From Acidipropionibacterium sp. (lineage in GTDB: Bacteria; Actinomycetota; Actinomycetes; Propionibacteriales; Propionibacteriaceae), in contig JALCLH010000004.1 of assembly GCA_022647765.1 (NCBI GenBank), forward strand, positions 186,001-250,000: 64,000 bases of DNA. The letters run 5' to 3'. Of this stretch, positions 22,370 through 32,464 are shown in pieces. The first letter of the stretch is position 1. Each line of letters starts with the position of its first letter. Both the position numbers and the translations under genes were made by a program. A model generated the notes under the pieces. That model was given only the letters and a program-made list of their open reading frames with translations, was not told the DNA's origin and searched no databases.

Positions 22370-22831
22370 TCAGCTCAGCGCGGCGCGCACCAGCTTCGCG
22401 GTCTCGCCGCCGTCGAAACGGCCCTTGGTGCGGGCCTGGACGGCCTTCATCACCTTGCCCATCAGCTTCATGGTGGGCTTGGCGTCCCCGGCCGCGGCGG
22501 CCACCTCCTCGTCGACGATGGCGGTGACCTCCTCGGCGCTCAGACCCTTGGGCAGGTACTTCTCCAGAACGGCGATCTCGGCCTCCTCGGAGGCGGCGAG
22601 CTCCTCGCGGCCCCCTTCCCGGTAGGCCGCCGCGGAGTCCTTGCGGCTGCTGACCTGCTTGGCCAGTACGGCAAGCTCCTCGTCAGCGCTGAGATCGCGG
22701 GCCTCCTCACCGGCGACCTCTTCCGACTGAATCGCCGAGATGGCCATCCGAATAGTGGACTTGCCCACCTCGTCGTGGGCCTTCATGGCCGCGACCAGGT
22801 CGGACTTCAACTGGGTCTTGATGGCTCCCAT
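22370..22831 (-). CDS. GatB/YqeY domain-containing protein
   Basis: A 153-residue stand-alone YqeY protein, resembling the C-terminal tRNA-binding domain of GatB. The family pattern is clear: IKTQLKSDLVAAMKAHDEVGKSTIRMAISAIQ, AAAYREGGREELAASEEAEIAVLEKYLPKGLSAEEV and KLMGKVMKAVQARTKGRFDG. It is thought to help aminoacyl-tRNA handling, but its role is not settled. AGGAGG precedes the ATG at 22831. The long track ORF to 23563 is a read-through in the shadow of the reductase gene. Confidence 0.9.
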   Translation of the reverse strand: MGAIKTQLKSDLVAAMKAHDEVGKSTIRMAISAIQSEEVAGEEARDLSADEELAVLAKQVSSRKDSAAAYREGGREELAASEEAEIAVLEKYLPKGLSAEEVTAIVDEEVAAAAGDAKPTMKLMGKVMKAVQARTKGRFDGGETAKLVRAALS

Positions 22832-22866
22832 GGGGGATACCTCCTGAAATGGTGGGATGTGTGGTG

Positions 22867-23880
22867 TCAGCGGCGCTCGGCCAGAACGGTCTCGATGCGG
22901 ACGAGCTCCTCCTCGGTGAAGGGGTTCGTGTTGAGCGCGTCGATGTCGGAGTCCAGCTGGGTGATCGAGGATGCGCCCACCAGGACGCTGGTGATCATGG
23001 GATTGCGCAGGATCCAGGCCAGCGCCATCTGAGCGAGGGTCTGGTCGCGATCCTTGGCGATCTCGGTGAGCGCGGCGACCGTCTCCAGGGTCGACCGGTC
23101 GATCTGCTCGGGGGCCAGCGAGCGCGACCCCATCCCGGCCCGCGATCCCGCCGGGATCCCGTTGAGGTACTTGGTGGTGAGCAGCCCCTGGGCCAGCGGG
23201 GAGAAGCAGATGATGCCCATCCCCTCCTGCTCGCAGGTGTCGACCAGGCCGTCCTCGATCCAGCGGTCGAACATGTTGTAGCGGGGCTGGTGGATGAGGA
23301 TCGGGGTGCCCAGGTCCCGGGCGATCTCGGCCGCCCGGGCGGTCTGCTCGGGATCGTAGGAGGAGATGCCGGCGTACAGCGCACGCCCGGACCTCACGAT
23401 CCGATCCAGCGCCCCCATCGTCTCCTCCAGCGGAGTGTCCGGGTCGAACCGGTGGGAGTAGAAGATGTCGACGTAGTCCAGTCCCATCCTCTTCAACGAC
23501 TGGTCGCAGGAGGCGATGAGGTACTTCCGCGATCCGCCGCCCTGGCCGTAGGGCCCGGGCCACATGTCGTAGCCGGCCTTCGAGGAGATGATGAGCTCAT
23601 CCCGGTAGGGCTTGAAATCGGCGGCGAAGATCCGGCCGAAGTTGAGCTCGGCCTGTCCGTACGGCGGGCCGTAGTTGTTGGCGAGGTCGAAATGGGTGAC
23701 GCCGCGGTCGAAGGCCTCGCGCAGGATGGCTCGCTGAGTACCTCCCGGATGCAGATCCCCGAAGTTCTGCCACAGCCCCAGCGACACCTCCGGCAGCATC
23801 AGTCCCGAGGAGCCGCACCGCCGGTACTTCATCTGGTCGTATCGGTCGGGAGCGGCGAGATAGGAGGTACAGACAGGCAT
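22867..23880 (-). CDS. Aldo/keto reductase, YghZ/Gpr-like (L-glyceraldehyde 3-phosphate reductase type)
   Basis: A 337-residue NADPH-dependent aldo/keto reductase. MKYRRCGSSGLMLPEVSLGLWQNFG is the YghZ-like start. The catalytic tetrad lies in FDLANNYGPPYGQAE (Asp, Tyr), IISSKAGYDMWPG (Lys) and YSHRFDPDTPLEET (His). The nucleotide-binding GASSITQLDSDI is near the C-terminus. Homologues reduce L-glyceraldehyde 3-phosphate or methylglyoxal. No ribosome binding site precedes the ATG, but TAGACT lies eight bases before it, so the transcript may be leaderless. The downstream neighbour is yqeY. Confidence 0.87.
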   Translation of the reverse strand: MPVCTSYLAAPDRYDQMKYRRCGSSGLMLPEVSLGLWQNFGDLHPGGTQRAILREAFDRGVTHFDLANNYGPPYGQAELNFGRIFAADFKPYRDELIISSKAGYDMWPGPYGQGGGSRKYLIASCDQSLKRMGLDYVDIFYSHRFDPDTPLEETMGALDRIVRSGRALYAGISSYDPEQTARAAEIARDLGTPILIHQPRYNMFDRWIEDGLVDTCEQEGMGIICFSPLAQGLLTTKYLNGIPAGSRAGMGSRSLAPEQIDRSTLETVAALTEIAKDRDQTLAQMALAWILRNPMITSVLVGASSITQLDSDIDALNTNPFTEEELVRIETVLAERR

Positions 23881-23896
23881 ATGTGTAGTCTAGTGG

Positions 23897-24301
23897 TCAG
23901 CGCCTGGCGCCCTTGGGCCGAACCACCTTGTGGGCCTGCCAGTCCTCGGAGACGTTGTGGGTGGAGGTGAGCACCATCCCGGCGGTCTCGGCCCCCTCGG
24001 ACAGGTCCGAGGCGTCCACCGTGCCCGAGCGCCCCACCTTGGGGGTGAGCAGCACGACGAAGCCGTCCTCGGACAGGTCGCGGATGGCGTCGACCAGCCC
24101 GTCGGCCACATCCCCGTCGTCGGCGCGCAGCCACAGCCAGACGACGTCCACGGCGTCATCGGCGTCCTCAATGAGGTCGCCGTCGACGACCTCCATCACC
24201 TTCTGGCGCAGGTCCTCGTCGGCATCGTCATCCCAGCCGAGCTCCTGGACGACCTGACCGCGATGCAACCCGATCTTCTCGAAGTCAGTAGCGGTTTCCA
24301 C
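23897..24301 (-). CDS. DUF3052 family protein
   Basis: An acidic protein of about 134 residues with the DUF3052 core: GLHRGQVVQELGWDDDADEDLRQKVMEVVDGDL, VDVVWLWLRADDGDVADGLVDAIRDLSEDG, VVLLTPKVGRSGTV. The family is actinobacterial, of unknown function, and usually sits beside aceE, as here. I chose the GTG at 24301, after GGGGAGCTGG; the track start (a GTG at 24349) is also possible, with GAGGATCACA upstream, and would add 16 residues. No membrane segment or signal is visible. Confidence 0.8.
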   Translation of the reverse strand: METATDFEKIGLHRGQVVQELGWDDDADEDLRQKVMEVVDGDLIEDADDAVDVVWLWLRADDGDVADGLVDAIRDLSEDGFVVLLTPKVGRSGTVDASDLSEGAETAGMVLTSTHNVSEDWQAHKVVRPKGARR

Positions 24302-24491
24302 GAGTGTTCCAGCTCCCCAATCTCCTTGCCACCGCACCAACGGCAGCACTGTGATCCTCAGCCTGCCAGATCATGACCCCCGGGGCCAACGTGGGGCGGC
24401 CGAATCCCGGCATCGAACACCGCGACCGGCCGCCCCACCGACAACTCGCCACCAACTCACGGACGACGATCAGACGAGGGCCGGACAGCAA

Positions 24492-27247
24492 TCAGGCGTC
24501 TCCCCCGGCATTGCCGGAGGCGCCCGCGTTGACGTTGAGCAGGTCGTACTTCTGCGCGGCCTGCAGCGCCCACTCGCCGGGCACCTCTCCCCTGGCGGCC
24601 AGCATCTGGAGCACCCGCACCGCGATCGAGGGGCCGTCGATGTGGAAGAACCGGCGCGCCGCCGCCCGGGTGTCCGAGAAGCCGAAGCCGTCGGCCCCCA
24701 GCGAGGCGTAGTCGCCGGGCACCCACTGGGCGATCTGGTCGGGCACCTGCCGCATGTAGTCGCTCACCGCGACCACCGGACCGGGCGCGTCGGCCAGCCG
24801 GGAGACCAGATAGGGGGTGCGGCGGGCTTCCTCGGGGTGCAGGAAGGCCTGCTCGTCGGCGTCCATCGCATCGCGGCGCAGCTCGGTCCAGGAGGTGACG
24901 CTCCACACATCGGCGACGATCCCGAAATCGGACTTGAGCAGCTCCTGGGCCTCCAGCGCCCACGGCACAGGCGACTCCCGAGGCGAGGATCTGGGCCCGC
25001 CTGGCGTCCTCGTTGACCCCCTCGAAGGATCCCGGGTGGACCAGGTGCATGCCTTTGACGATGCCCTCGGCGTCGACCCCCTCGGGCTCCTTGGGCTGGA
25101 CGATCGGCTCGTTGTAGACGGTGAGGTAGTACATCACCGACTCGTCGGCCGGGCCGTACATCCGCTGCAGCCCGGACTCGACGATGTGGGCGATCTCGTA
25201 GGCGTAGGCGGGGTCGTAGCTCACCACGGCCGGGTTGGTGGAGGCCAGCAGCGGCGACTGGCCGTCCATGTGCTGGGTGCCCTCGCCGGTCAGGGTGGTG
25301 CGTCCGGCGGTGCCGCCCAGGATGAACCCGCGGGTCATCTGGTCGGCGGCGGCCCAGAAGGAGTCGCCGGTGCGCTGGAAGCCGAACATCGAGTAGAAAA
25401 TGTAGACCGGCACCATCGCGACGCCCTGGGTCGAGTACGCCGTCCCGGCCGCGATGAAGGCCGCCGTGGAGCCGGCCTCGTTGATCCCGGTGTGCAGGAT
25501 CTGACCGTTGCGGGCCTCCCGGTAGCTGAGCATCAGCTCATGGTCGACCGGGGTGTAGTTCTGGCCGTGCGGGTTGTAGATCTTGATGGTCGGGAAGAAG
25601 GAGTCCATCCCGAAGGTGCGCGCCTCGTCGGGGATGATCGGCACCACCCGCGGGGCGAAGCTCTTGTCGCGCATCAGATCCTTGAGCAGCCGCACGAAGG
25701 CCATCGTGGTGGCCACCTGCTGCTTGCCCGATCCCCGCTTGACGCCGTCGTAGTGGCTCGCATCCGGCAGCGCCAGCGCCTTGTGGGCGGTGCGCCGCTC
25801 GGGGACGAAGCCGCCGAGGGTGCGACGCCGCTCCAGCAGGTACTCGATCCTCTCGTCGCCGGGCCCGGGGTTGTAGTAGGGCGCCCGGTACGGATCGGCC
25901 TCCAGCACGGCGTCCGAGATCGGGATGCCGAGCCGGTCCCGGAAGGCCTTGAGATCCTCCAGGTTCAGCTTCTTCATCTGGTGGGTGGCGTTGCGCCCGG
26001 CGAAGTGGGAACCCAGGTCGTAGCCCTTGATGGTGCAGGCGAGCACCACGGTGGGGGCGCCCTTGGTGTCGACGGCGGCCTTGTAGGCGGTGTACATCTT
26101 GCGGTAGTCGTGACCGCCGCGGCGCAGCGCCCAGATCTGATCGTCGCTCCACCCCTCGACCATCGCCAGGGTGCGCGGGTCGCGGCCGAAGAACTCGCGT
26201 CGGACATAGCCGCCGTCGTTGGCCTTGAAGGTCTGGTAGTCGCCGTCGCGGGTGTTGTTCATCAGGTCGACCAGGGCGCCGTCCTGGTCGGCGGCCAGCA
26301 GCGGATCCCAGCCCGAACCCCAGATCACCTTGATGACGTTCCAGCCGGCGCCGCGGAAGGTCGACTCCAGCTCCTGGACGATCTTGCCGTTGCCGCGCAC
26401 CGGCCCGTCGAGACGCTGCAGATTGCAGTTGATGACGAAGGTGAGGTTGTCCAGCTCCTCGTTCGCGGCGACCTGCAGGAATCCGCGGGACTCCGGCTCG
26501 TCCATCTCGCCGTCGCCGAGGAAGGCCCAGACGTGCTGGTCGGAGCAGTCCTTGACGCCGCGATTGGTGAGATACTTGTCGAAGGACGCCTGGTAGATCG
26601 CGTCCATCGGCCCCAGGCCCATCGAGACCGTCGGGAACTGCCAGAACTTCGGCAGCATCCGCGGGTGGGGGTAGGAGGGCAGGCCGTGCGGGGCGGCTGA
26701 CTTCTCCTGACGGAAACCGTCCAGATCGGCCTCGCTCATCCTCCCCTCGAGGAAGGCGCGGGCGTACATGCCGGGAGCGGCGTGGCCCTGGAAGAACACC
26801 TGGTCGCCGCCTCCGGGGGCGTCCTGACCGCGCCAGAAGTGGTTCATGCCGACTTCGTAGAGGGTCACCGCCGAGGCATAGGTGGAGATGTGCCCGCCGA
26901 CGCCGACTCCCGGGCGCTGCGCCCGCTGCACGGTGATCGCGGCGTTCCAGCGCAGCAGCCGGCGGATGTCGTGCTCCAGCTGCTCGTCTCCCGGATAGGG
27001 GGCCTCGTCGTCCGCCGAGATGGTGTTGATGTAATCGGTGGAGGTCAGCGCGGCCACGTCGAGCTTGCTGCGGCTGCGGGCGTGCTCCAGCAGCCTCAGC
27101 AGCACCGTGCGCGCCCGGCCCTCGCCATCGGCCCGGACCATCGCGTCGAGCGACTGGAGCCACTCGCGGGTCTCCTCGGGATCGACGTCTGGCAGGGTGG
27201 TCGGGCAGGCCGTTCAGGACGGGTCCGAGTTCTTCGCGTGGGATCAC
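24492..27247 (-). CDS. aceE: Pyruvate dehydrogenase E1 component AceE, two one-base frameshifts
   Basis: The homodimeric thiamine-diphosphate E1 of the pyruvate dehydrogenase complex. The bulk is in one frame ([50 protein letters not shown] with the TPP-binding [21 protein letters not shown]). The N-terminus ([16 protein letters not shown]) and the last 158 residues ([25 protein letters not shown]) are in other frames. Removing one G near 27195 and one A near 24969 (plus strand) gives 917 residues, normal for actinobacteria. The GTG at 27247 follows AAAGGA. Two independent hits in a central enzyme point to sequence error. It diverges from the FasR-like gene. Confidence 0.93.
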
Positions 27248-27397
27248 GCCGGGTCCTTTCTCATCGACGGTGACGCGGGACCTGGGTCTCCGGTCGGCAT
27301 GACACAAGACATTGTGGACCCGCACGCCACAAAAATCACGGCTCCCCGGCGGATGTTCTCGCTAGGCTCGAAGCCGACATCCAGAGGGGAGACGCCC

Positions 27398-28639
27398 GTG
27401 GCATCCAGGAGTTCCCAGGCCAACGAGGAGGCGCGCCGGGCAGGCATGTCCAGCACCGGCCGCACCATCGTCTCCTCCGACCGTACCCGAAGAGCGATGG
27501 CCAAACGGCTCGCTTCGCGCACCTCGACCATGACGACGGCGACGCTGGCCGAGATGTCGGCCCGGCACTCCTGGTTCCGCGAGCTGTCGGCCGACGACCG
27601 GTCGTGGATCTCGATCGTGGCCCGCAGCGGCATCGACGGGTTCGTCCGCTGGTTCGCCGACGACGAGGCCGAGCCGTACTCCCCCACCGACGTCTTCGAC
27701 GTCGCTCCGCGCTCGATGACCCGCAAGATCTCGCTGCACCAGACCGTCGACCTGGTGCGCACCACCATCGACGTCGTGGAGGACCAGATCTCCAAGATGC
27801 CGCGCGGGGACCGCCAGGTGCTGGCCGAGGCGATCGTGCACTACTCCCGGGAGGTGGCCTTCGCCGCCGCCGAGGTCTACGCCCGGGCCGCCGAGCAGCG
27901 CGGCACCTGGGACGAGCGGCTCGAGTCCCTGGTGGTCGACGCCATCGTGCGCGCCGACACCGACGCCGACCAGCTGGTCTCCCGCGCCTCCACCCTGGGC
28001 TGGCGGCGCGGCAACAGCCTGTGCGTGCTGGTCGGCCCCTGCCGCCGGAGCCAGACCCTGTCCGGGCTGCGGCACGCCGGCGAGCGGATGGGGCTCAGCG
28101 TGCTGGCGGCGGTGCAGAGCGACAAGGTGGTGGCGGTGCTGTCTGGGGAGGCGGTGGCCGACGACGCCGCGGCCCTGGCGACCGCGACCGCCCTGGCCGA
28201 GCATCTCGGCGAGGGACCGGTGGTGATCGGCCCGGTGGTCCAGGACATGGTGGACGCCCCCGCCTCCGCCCGCGCGGCGCTGTCGGGAGCCGGGGTGGCG
28301 GCCGGCTGGCCGGAGGGCCCCCGGGTGCTGTCGAGCCTGGACCTGCTGCCCGAGCGGGCCCTGTCGGGGGATCGGGAGGCGGTCGCCTGGCTGGTCGAGC
28401 AGGTCTACCGGCCGCTGGCCGAGTCCACCGGGGACCTGCTGGACACCACGGTCTCCTTCCTGGACCACGGCTGCTCGGTGGAGGGCACCGGACGCGCGAT
28501 GTACATCCACCCCAACACGGTCCGGTACCGCCTCAAGCGGATCCAGGACGTCTCCGGGTACTCGCCGTCGGCCCCGCGGGAGGCCTATCTGCTCCACCTG
28601 GCGATCACCCTGGGCCGGCTGGCCGGTCAGGGGGCGTGA
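27398..28639 (+). CDS. fasR: PucR-type transcriptional activator, FasR-like (fatty-acid synthesis)
   Basis: A 413-residue regulator with a GGDEF-like middle region and a C-terminal PucR helix-turn-helix (GTGRAMYIHPNTVRYRLKRIQDVSGY). In Streptomyces the gene at this place, between aceE-type genes and fabD-fabH-acpP-fabF, is FasR, the activator of the fab operon, and mycobacteria have an equivalent gene beside fabD. The GTG at 27398 follows GAGGGGAGACGCCC and is preferred to the ATG at 27353. A transcription-unit boundary is likely because two unrelated genes separate it from fabD. The function is inferred from family and context. Confidence 0.8.
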   Translation: MASRSSQANEEARRAGMSSTGRTIVSSDRTRRAMAKRLASRTSTMTTATLAEMSARHSWFRELSADDRSWISIVARSGIDGFVRWFADDEAEPYSPTDVFDVAPRSMTRKISLHQTVDLVRTTIDVVEDQISKMPRGDRQVLAEAIVHYSREVAFAAAEVYARAAEQRGTWDERLESLVVDAIVRADTDADQLVSRASTLGWRRGNSLCVLVGPCRRSQTLSGLRHAGERMGLSVLAAVQSDKVVAVLSGEAVADDAAALATATALAEHLGEGPVVIGPVVQDMVDAPASARAALSGAGVAAGWPEGPRVLSSLDLLPERALSGDREAVAWLVEQVYRPLAESTGDLLDTTVSFLDHGCSVEGTGRAMYIHPNTVRYRLKRIQDVSGYSPSAPREAYLLHLAITLGRLAGQGA

Positions 28640-28667
28640 GACCGCCGCGACGCCATAGGGTGGCGCC

Positions 28668-29012
28668 ATGAACCTGATGATCCCGGTGCGCCCGGACGGA
28701 ACAGTTGAGCCGCGGTTCGGCAAGGCGCCGATGGTGGCGGTCGCCACGGTCGGTGAGGACGGCTCGATCCAGCAGTGGGACACCTTCCAGGTGGGCTGGG
28801 ACGAGCTCCACGATCTGGGCACCGAGGGGTCCCATCACGCCCGGATCGTCACCTTCCTGCGCGAGCACGAGGTGGACGCCGTCGTGGCGACCCATGTCGG
28901 GCCGGGGATGCAGCGCACCCTCACCTCGATGGGGCTGCCGATGCTGCTGGCCACTCTCCCGGACGCCAAGGCCTCGGTGAGCGCCGCGGTGACCCGGGCG
29001 GGCGGCCGCTGA
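28668..29012 (+). CDS. NifB/NifX-domain protein (dinitrogenase cofactor-biosynthesis fold)
   Basis: A 114-residue protein with the NifX/NifB C-terminal fold: MNLMIPVRPDGTVEPRFGKAPMVAVATV, then a histidine-containing HDLGTEGSHHARIVTFLREHEVDAVVATHVGPGMQRTL. In nitrogen fixers this domain binds FeMo-cofactor precursors. No nitrogenase genes are nearby, and stand-alone members occur widely with unknown function. It starts 29 bases after the FasR-like gene, and its stop overlaps the next start as TGATG, so it is likely cotranscribed with both. Confidence 0.75.
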   Translation: MNLMIPVRPDGTVEPRFGKAPMVAVATVGEDGSIQQWDTFQVGWDELHDLGTEGSHHARIVTFLREHEVDAVVATHVGPGMQRTLTSMGLPMLLATLPDAKASVSAAVTRAGGR

Positions 29013-29921
29013 TGCGCATCGCGGTGATCGGGGCCGGGGCGATCGGCGGGTTCTACGGGGCCCGGTTGGCGGCGTCCGGCCAGGACGTCGTCTTCCTGGC
29101 CCGCGGCGCCACCCTGGCGGCGCTGCGCGCCAACGGGCTGCGGCTGACCGGCGCCGAGCAGCTCAGCCTGCCGGTGCGCGCCACCGACGATGCGGGCGAG
29201 GTGGGCCCGGTCGACGTCGTGCTGGTCTGCACCAAGACCTTCCAGGTGGCCGGGGCCGCCGCCGACTACCTGCCCGGCCTGATGGGCCCCGAGACCCTCG
29301 TGGTCTCCACCCAGAACGGCGTCCAGGCCCCCTACGTGCTGGCCGATGCGGTCGGCCGCGAGCACGTCGTCCCCCGGCGTCTGCCGGGTCTGGACCAGGA
29401 TCTCCGAACCGGGGGTGATCGACCTCATGGGAGGCCCGCAGAGCCTCATCGTCGGCACCTGGACCGACGCCGTCACCCCCACCCTGAGCGCCCTGCGGCA
29501 GGCCCTGCGCGACGCCGGGGTGCGCACCACCGACTGCTCCGACATCTGGACCGAGCTGTGGACCAAGGTGATCCACGTCGTGCCCCAGGGGGCGGTCGGC
29601 GCCCTGCTGGACGCCCCTCTGGGCGATCTGCTGGACCGGCACCTGCCGATCTACCGGCGGTGCATGGAGGAGACGGCGGCGGTGGCCCGGGCCCACGGCG
29701 CGCGGCTTCCCGACGACATCGTCGAGCAGACCCTGGCCTTCCTGTCCACCCAGGATCCGGCGTCCACCACCTCCTTCCAGCGCGACATCGCCGCCGGGCG
29801 GCCCAGCGAGCTGGAGGCCCAGGTGGGGGCGATCCCGGCGCTGGGCGACGAGGCCGGCGTCGACACCCCGTTCTGCGACCTCATCACCGAGACCCTGCGA
29901 ACGCGCGCCGAACGACGCTAG
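29012..29921 (+). CDS. 2-dehydropantoate 2-reductase (PanE/ApbA family), one-base frameshift
   Basis: An NADPH-dependent reductase of the ketopantoate-reductase family, which makes pantoate for coenzyme A and the ACP prosthetic group. The Rossmann start MRIAVIGAGAIGGFYGARLAASG and VDVVLVCTKTFQ are in one frame. TELWTKVIHVVPQGAVGALL and the C-terminal helices (TTSFQRDIAAGRPSELEAQVGAI) are in another. An extra C in a C-run at 29371-29375 explains the shift; removing it gives 302 residues. Its place before fabD-acpP would suit a CoA/ACP supply role. That is inference; members of this family also act on other keto acids. Confidence 0.82.
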
Positions 29922-29982
29922 CGCGCCCCCTTCCGTCCAGGATCGACAACCATTTGGGCCCGGAGGCCGTCTGCGGCCCTAC

Positions 29983-30007
29983 CCCGTTGTCGACTTCCCA
30001 CAACGGG
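29983..30007 (+). promoter_or_regulatory. Inverted repeat upstream of fabD, candidate FasR operator
   Basis: CCCGTTGT (29983-29990) and ACAACGGG (30000-30007) form a perfect 8-bp inverted repeat with a 9-base spacer, about 65-90 bases before fabD. The spacing and lack of a U-run suit a protein-binding site better than a terminator. Assignment to FasR is inference from position. Confidence 0.4.
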
Positions 30008-30070
30008 CGTCACGGGTATTTCGTACCTGCGCACATCGCACGGCGTCCCGGGATGGGGAAGGGTGGAACC

Positions 30071-31006
30071 ATGCTTGCAATCGTCGCGCCAGGTCAGGGT
30101 GCCCAGAAACCCGGACTCCTCACCGCCTGGCTGAAGGATCCCGCATTCGCGGCCCATCTGGCCTGGTTGTCCGCTGTCGCCGACATCGACCTGTCGGCCC
30201 ACGGCACCGTCTCCGACGAGGCGACCATCAAGGACACCGCGGTGGCCCAGCCCCTGCTGGTGGCCTCCGCCCTGGCCACCGGCTGGGCGGTCTCCGAGGA
30301 CCTGTTCTCCCGCGCCGACCTGCTGGCCGGTCACTCGGTCGGTGAGATCGCCGCCGGCGCCGCCGCCGGGGCCTTCTCCCCGGAGGCCGCGATGGTGCTG
30401 GTGCGTGAGCGCGGACGCGCGATGGCCGAGGCCGCCGCAGCCTCCGAGACGTCGATGACCGCCGTGATCGGCGGCCAGCCCGAGGAGGTACTGGCGGGGA
30501 TCGACGCCGCCGGCCTCACCCCGGCCAACTACAACGGCAAGGGCCAGATCGTGGCCGGCGGCACGGTCGAGCAGCTGGCCGCCTTCGCGGAGAACCCGCC
30601 GGCCCGCACCCGGCTGTTCCCGCTGGCCGTGGCGGGCGCCTTCCACACCGTGCACATGGAGCCGGCGGTCCGGCACCTGGGCGAGGTGGCCGCGGCGATG
30701 CCGACCGGGACGCCGGGCACCGCCCTGCTGTCGAACCTGGACGGCGCCGTGGTCGATGACGGCCGCGCCTTCGCCGACCGCCTGGTGCGCCAGGTGGCCC
30801 ACCCGGTGCGCTGGGACCTGTGCATGGACACGATGGCCGAGCGGGGCGTCACCGGGCTGATGGAGCTCACCCCGGCCGGGACCCTCACCGGTATCGCCAA
30901 GCGCAATCTCAAGGGCGTGGAGTTGTTCAACCTCAACACGCCCGACCAGCTCGACGACGCCCGCGCGTTCGTCGAGAAGCATTCCAGCAAGACCGCGGAG
31001 GTCTGA
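30071..31006 (+). CDS. fabD: Malonyl-CoA:ACP transacylase
   Basis: Loads malonyl groups from CoA onto acyl carrier protein for type II fatty-acid synthesis. The 311-residue protein has the N-terminal [12 protein letters not shown], the nucleophile serine in [13 protein letters not shown], and the active-site histidine in [13 protein letters not shown]. The ATG at 30071 is preceded by GGGTGGAACC, a weak ribosome binding site. The stop overlaps the fabH start as TGATG. This opens the fabD-fabH-acpP-fabF unit, in the order typical of actinobacteria. Confidence 0.93.
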   Translation: MLAIVAPGQGAQKPGLLTAWLKDPAFAAHLAWLSAVADIDLSAHGTVSDEATIKDTAVAQPLLVASALATGWAVSEDLFSRADLLAGHSVGEIAAGAAAGAFSPEAAMVLVRERGRAMAEAAAASETSMTAVIGGQPEEVLAGIDAAGLTPANYNGKGQIVAGGTVEQLAAFAENPPARTRLFPLAVAGAFHTVHMEPAVRHLGEVAAAMPTGTPGTALLSNLDGAVVDDGRAFADRLVRQVAHPVRWDLCMDTMAERGVTGLMELTPAGTLTGIAKRNLKGVELFNLNTPDQLDDARAFVEKHSSKTAEV

Positions 31007-32019
31007 TGTCGTTGTCCACCCGTCCCCAGATCGTTCAGGCGCAGGGATCGCCCAGCTCGCGCATCCTGGCCACCGGCCATGTGCGCGGCTCGCGCGTCGT
31101 CTCCAACGAGGAGATGTGCACGATGATCGACTCCACCCCGGAGTGGATCGAGCAGCGCACCGGCATCAAGGAGCGCCGCTGGGCGACCGAGGAGGAGACG
31201 CCGCGCTCGATGGCCGTCGAGGCCGGCCGCAAGGCCCTGGCCAAGCTCGGGCTGAGCGGGTCCGATGTGGACGCGGTCATCTGCGCCACGGTCTCCCACC
31301 ACCGGCCCTCCCCCTCGCTGGCCACCTATGTGGCCCACGACCTGGGCGCCTTCACCGCGGCCGCCTTCGACACCAACGCCGCCTGCGCCGGGTTCTGCTA
31401 CTCGCTGAACCTGGCCGACGCGATGATCCGCAACGGCTCCGCCGCCACCGTCCTGGTGATCGGCGTCGAGAAGCTGTCGGAGATGATCAACATCGCAGAC
31501 CGCGGCACCGCCTTCCTGTTCTCGGACGGCGCCGGCGCCGCCGTCGTCGGCCGCTCGGAGTCCGTCGGGGTCGGTCCCGCGGTCTGGGGCACTGCCTCCG
31601 ACCAGGTCGAGACCATCGAGATCGAGGACTGGAGCCAGGTCGCCGGCCACCCCGAGCAGAATCATCCGCTCATCGCGATGGACGGCCGCGCGGTGTACAA
31701 GTGGGCGATGACCACGGTGACGGCGAAGGCCGCCGAGGCGATCGAGAAGGCCGGGATCACCCCCGCCGATCTGGACGTGTTCATCCCCCACCAGGCCAAC
31801 GACCGCATCACCGATGCCCTGCTGCGCCACCTCAAGCTGCCCGAGTCGGTGACCGTGTGTCACGACATCGCCGACATGGGCAACACCTCGGCGGCCTCGA
31901 TCCCGATCGCCATCGACCGGATGCTGGAGCGCGGCCAGGCCCACAGCGGCGACCTCGCCCTCATCATCGGATTCGGCGCCGGGCTGGTGTACGCCGGCCA
32001 GGTGATCGTGCTTCCCTGA
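31006..32019 (+). CDS. fabH: 3-oxoacyl-ACP synthase III
   Basis: Condenses a starter acyl-CoA with malonyl-ACP to begin each fatty-acid chain, so its specificity sets straight- or branched-chain products. The 337-residue thiolase-fold protein has the catalytic cysteine in [11 protein letters not shown], histidine in [10 protein letters not shown] and asparagine in [28 protein letters not shown] is the family's CoA-binding start. It is translationally coupled to fabD through the 1-base stop/start overlap and is followed at 124 bases by acpP. Confidence 0.94.
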   Translation: MSLSTRPQIVQAQGSPSSRILATGHVRGSRVVSNEEMCTMIDSTPEWIEQRTGIKERRWATEEETPRSMAVEAGRKALAKLGLSGSDVDAVICATVSHHRPSPSLATYVAHDLGAFTAAAFDTNAACAGFCYSLNLADAMIRNGSAATVLVIGVEKLSEMINIADRGTAFLFSDGAGAAVVGRSESVGVGPAVWGTASDQVETIEIEDWSQVAGHPEQNHPLIAMDGRAVYKWAMTTVTAKAAEAIEKAGITPADLDVFIPHQANDRITDALLRHLKLPESVTVCHDIADMGNTSAASIPIAIDRMLERGQAHSGDLALIIGFGAGLVYAGQVIVLP

Positions 32020-32143
32020 GACACATTCCGGCCGGACCGTCTATTCTCCTTCAGGCTGCTTCATCCAGCAGACCTGCTTTCCCATCAAGCCGCACCACAC
32101 AACCAGTTCGCTGAACAGCTCACTACATAAAGGAACATCAATC

Positions 32144-32389
32144 ATGGCTGACAATGCTCAGATCCTCTCCGACATCGCCGACATCGTCAACGACATCACC
32201 GGCGTCGACCAGGCCGAGGTGACCCCCGAGAAGTCCTTCATCGACGACCTGGACGTCGACTCGCTGTCGATGGTCGAGATCGTCTACGCCTGCGAGGAGA
32301 AGTTCGGCATCGAGATCCCCGACGACAAGTCCAAGGACCTCAAGACCGTCGGCGACGCGATCAACTTCGTCACCGCCGCCAAGGCCTGA
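32144..32389 (+). CDS. acpP: Acyl carrier protein
   Basis: An 81-residue acidic helical protein carrying growing acyl chains. The phosphopantetheine attachment serine is in DDLDVDSLSMVEIV, and the protein ends with the usual VGDAINFVTAAKA. AAAGGAACATCAATC gives a good ribosome binding site. The 124 bases after fabH are free of genes and could hold an internal promoter, which is common because the carrier is needed in excess. fabF follows 75 bases later. Confidence 0.95.
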   Translation: MADNAQILSDIADIVNDITGVDQAEVTPEKSFIDDLDVDSLSMVEIVYACEEKFGIEIPDDKSKDLKTVGDAINFVTAAKA

Positions 32390-32464
32390 GTTCTTCGGCT
32401 CGGTCGCACCATCAGTTTCCGCACCATCAGTATTTCGGCGCAATCAATCCATCAGGAGAGACCC

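Noticed and set aside
24817-26700. Plus-strand ORF of 627 codons
   Set aside because: Antisense to aceE in full; no recognisable domain.
28775-30070. N-terminal part of the 743-codon ORF ending at 31006
   Set aside because: The real content is panE-like and fabD in the same frame by chance, joined because the panE frameshift and the intergenic region lack stops. FabD starts at 30071.
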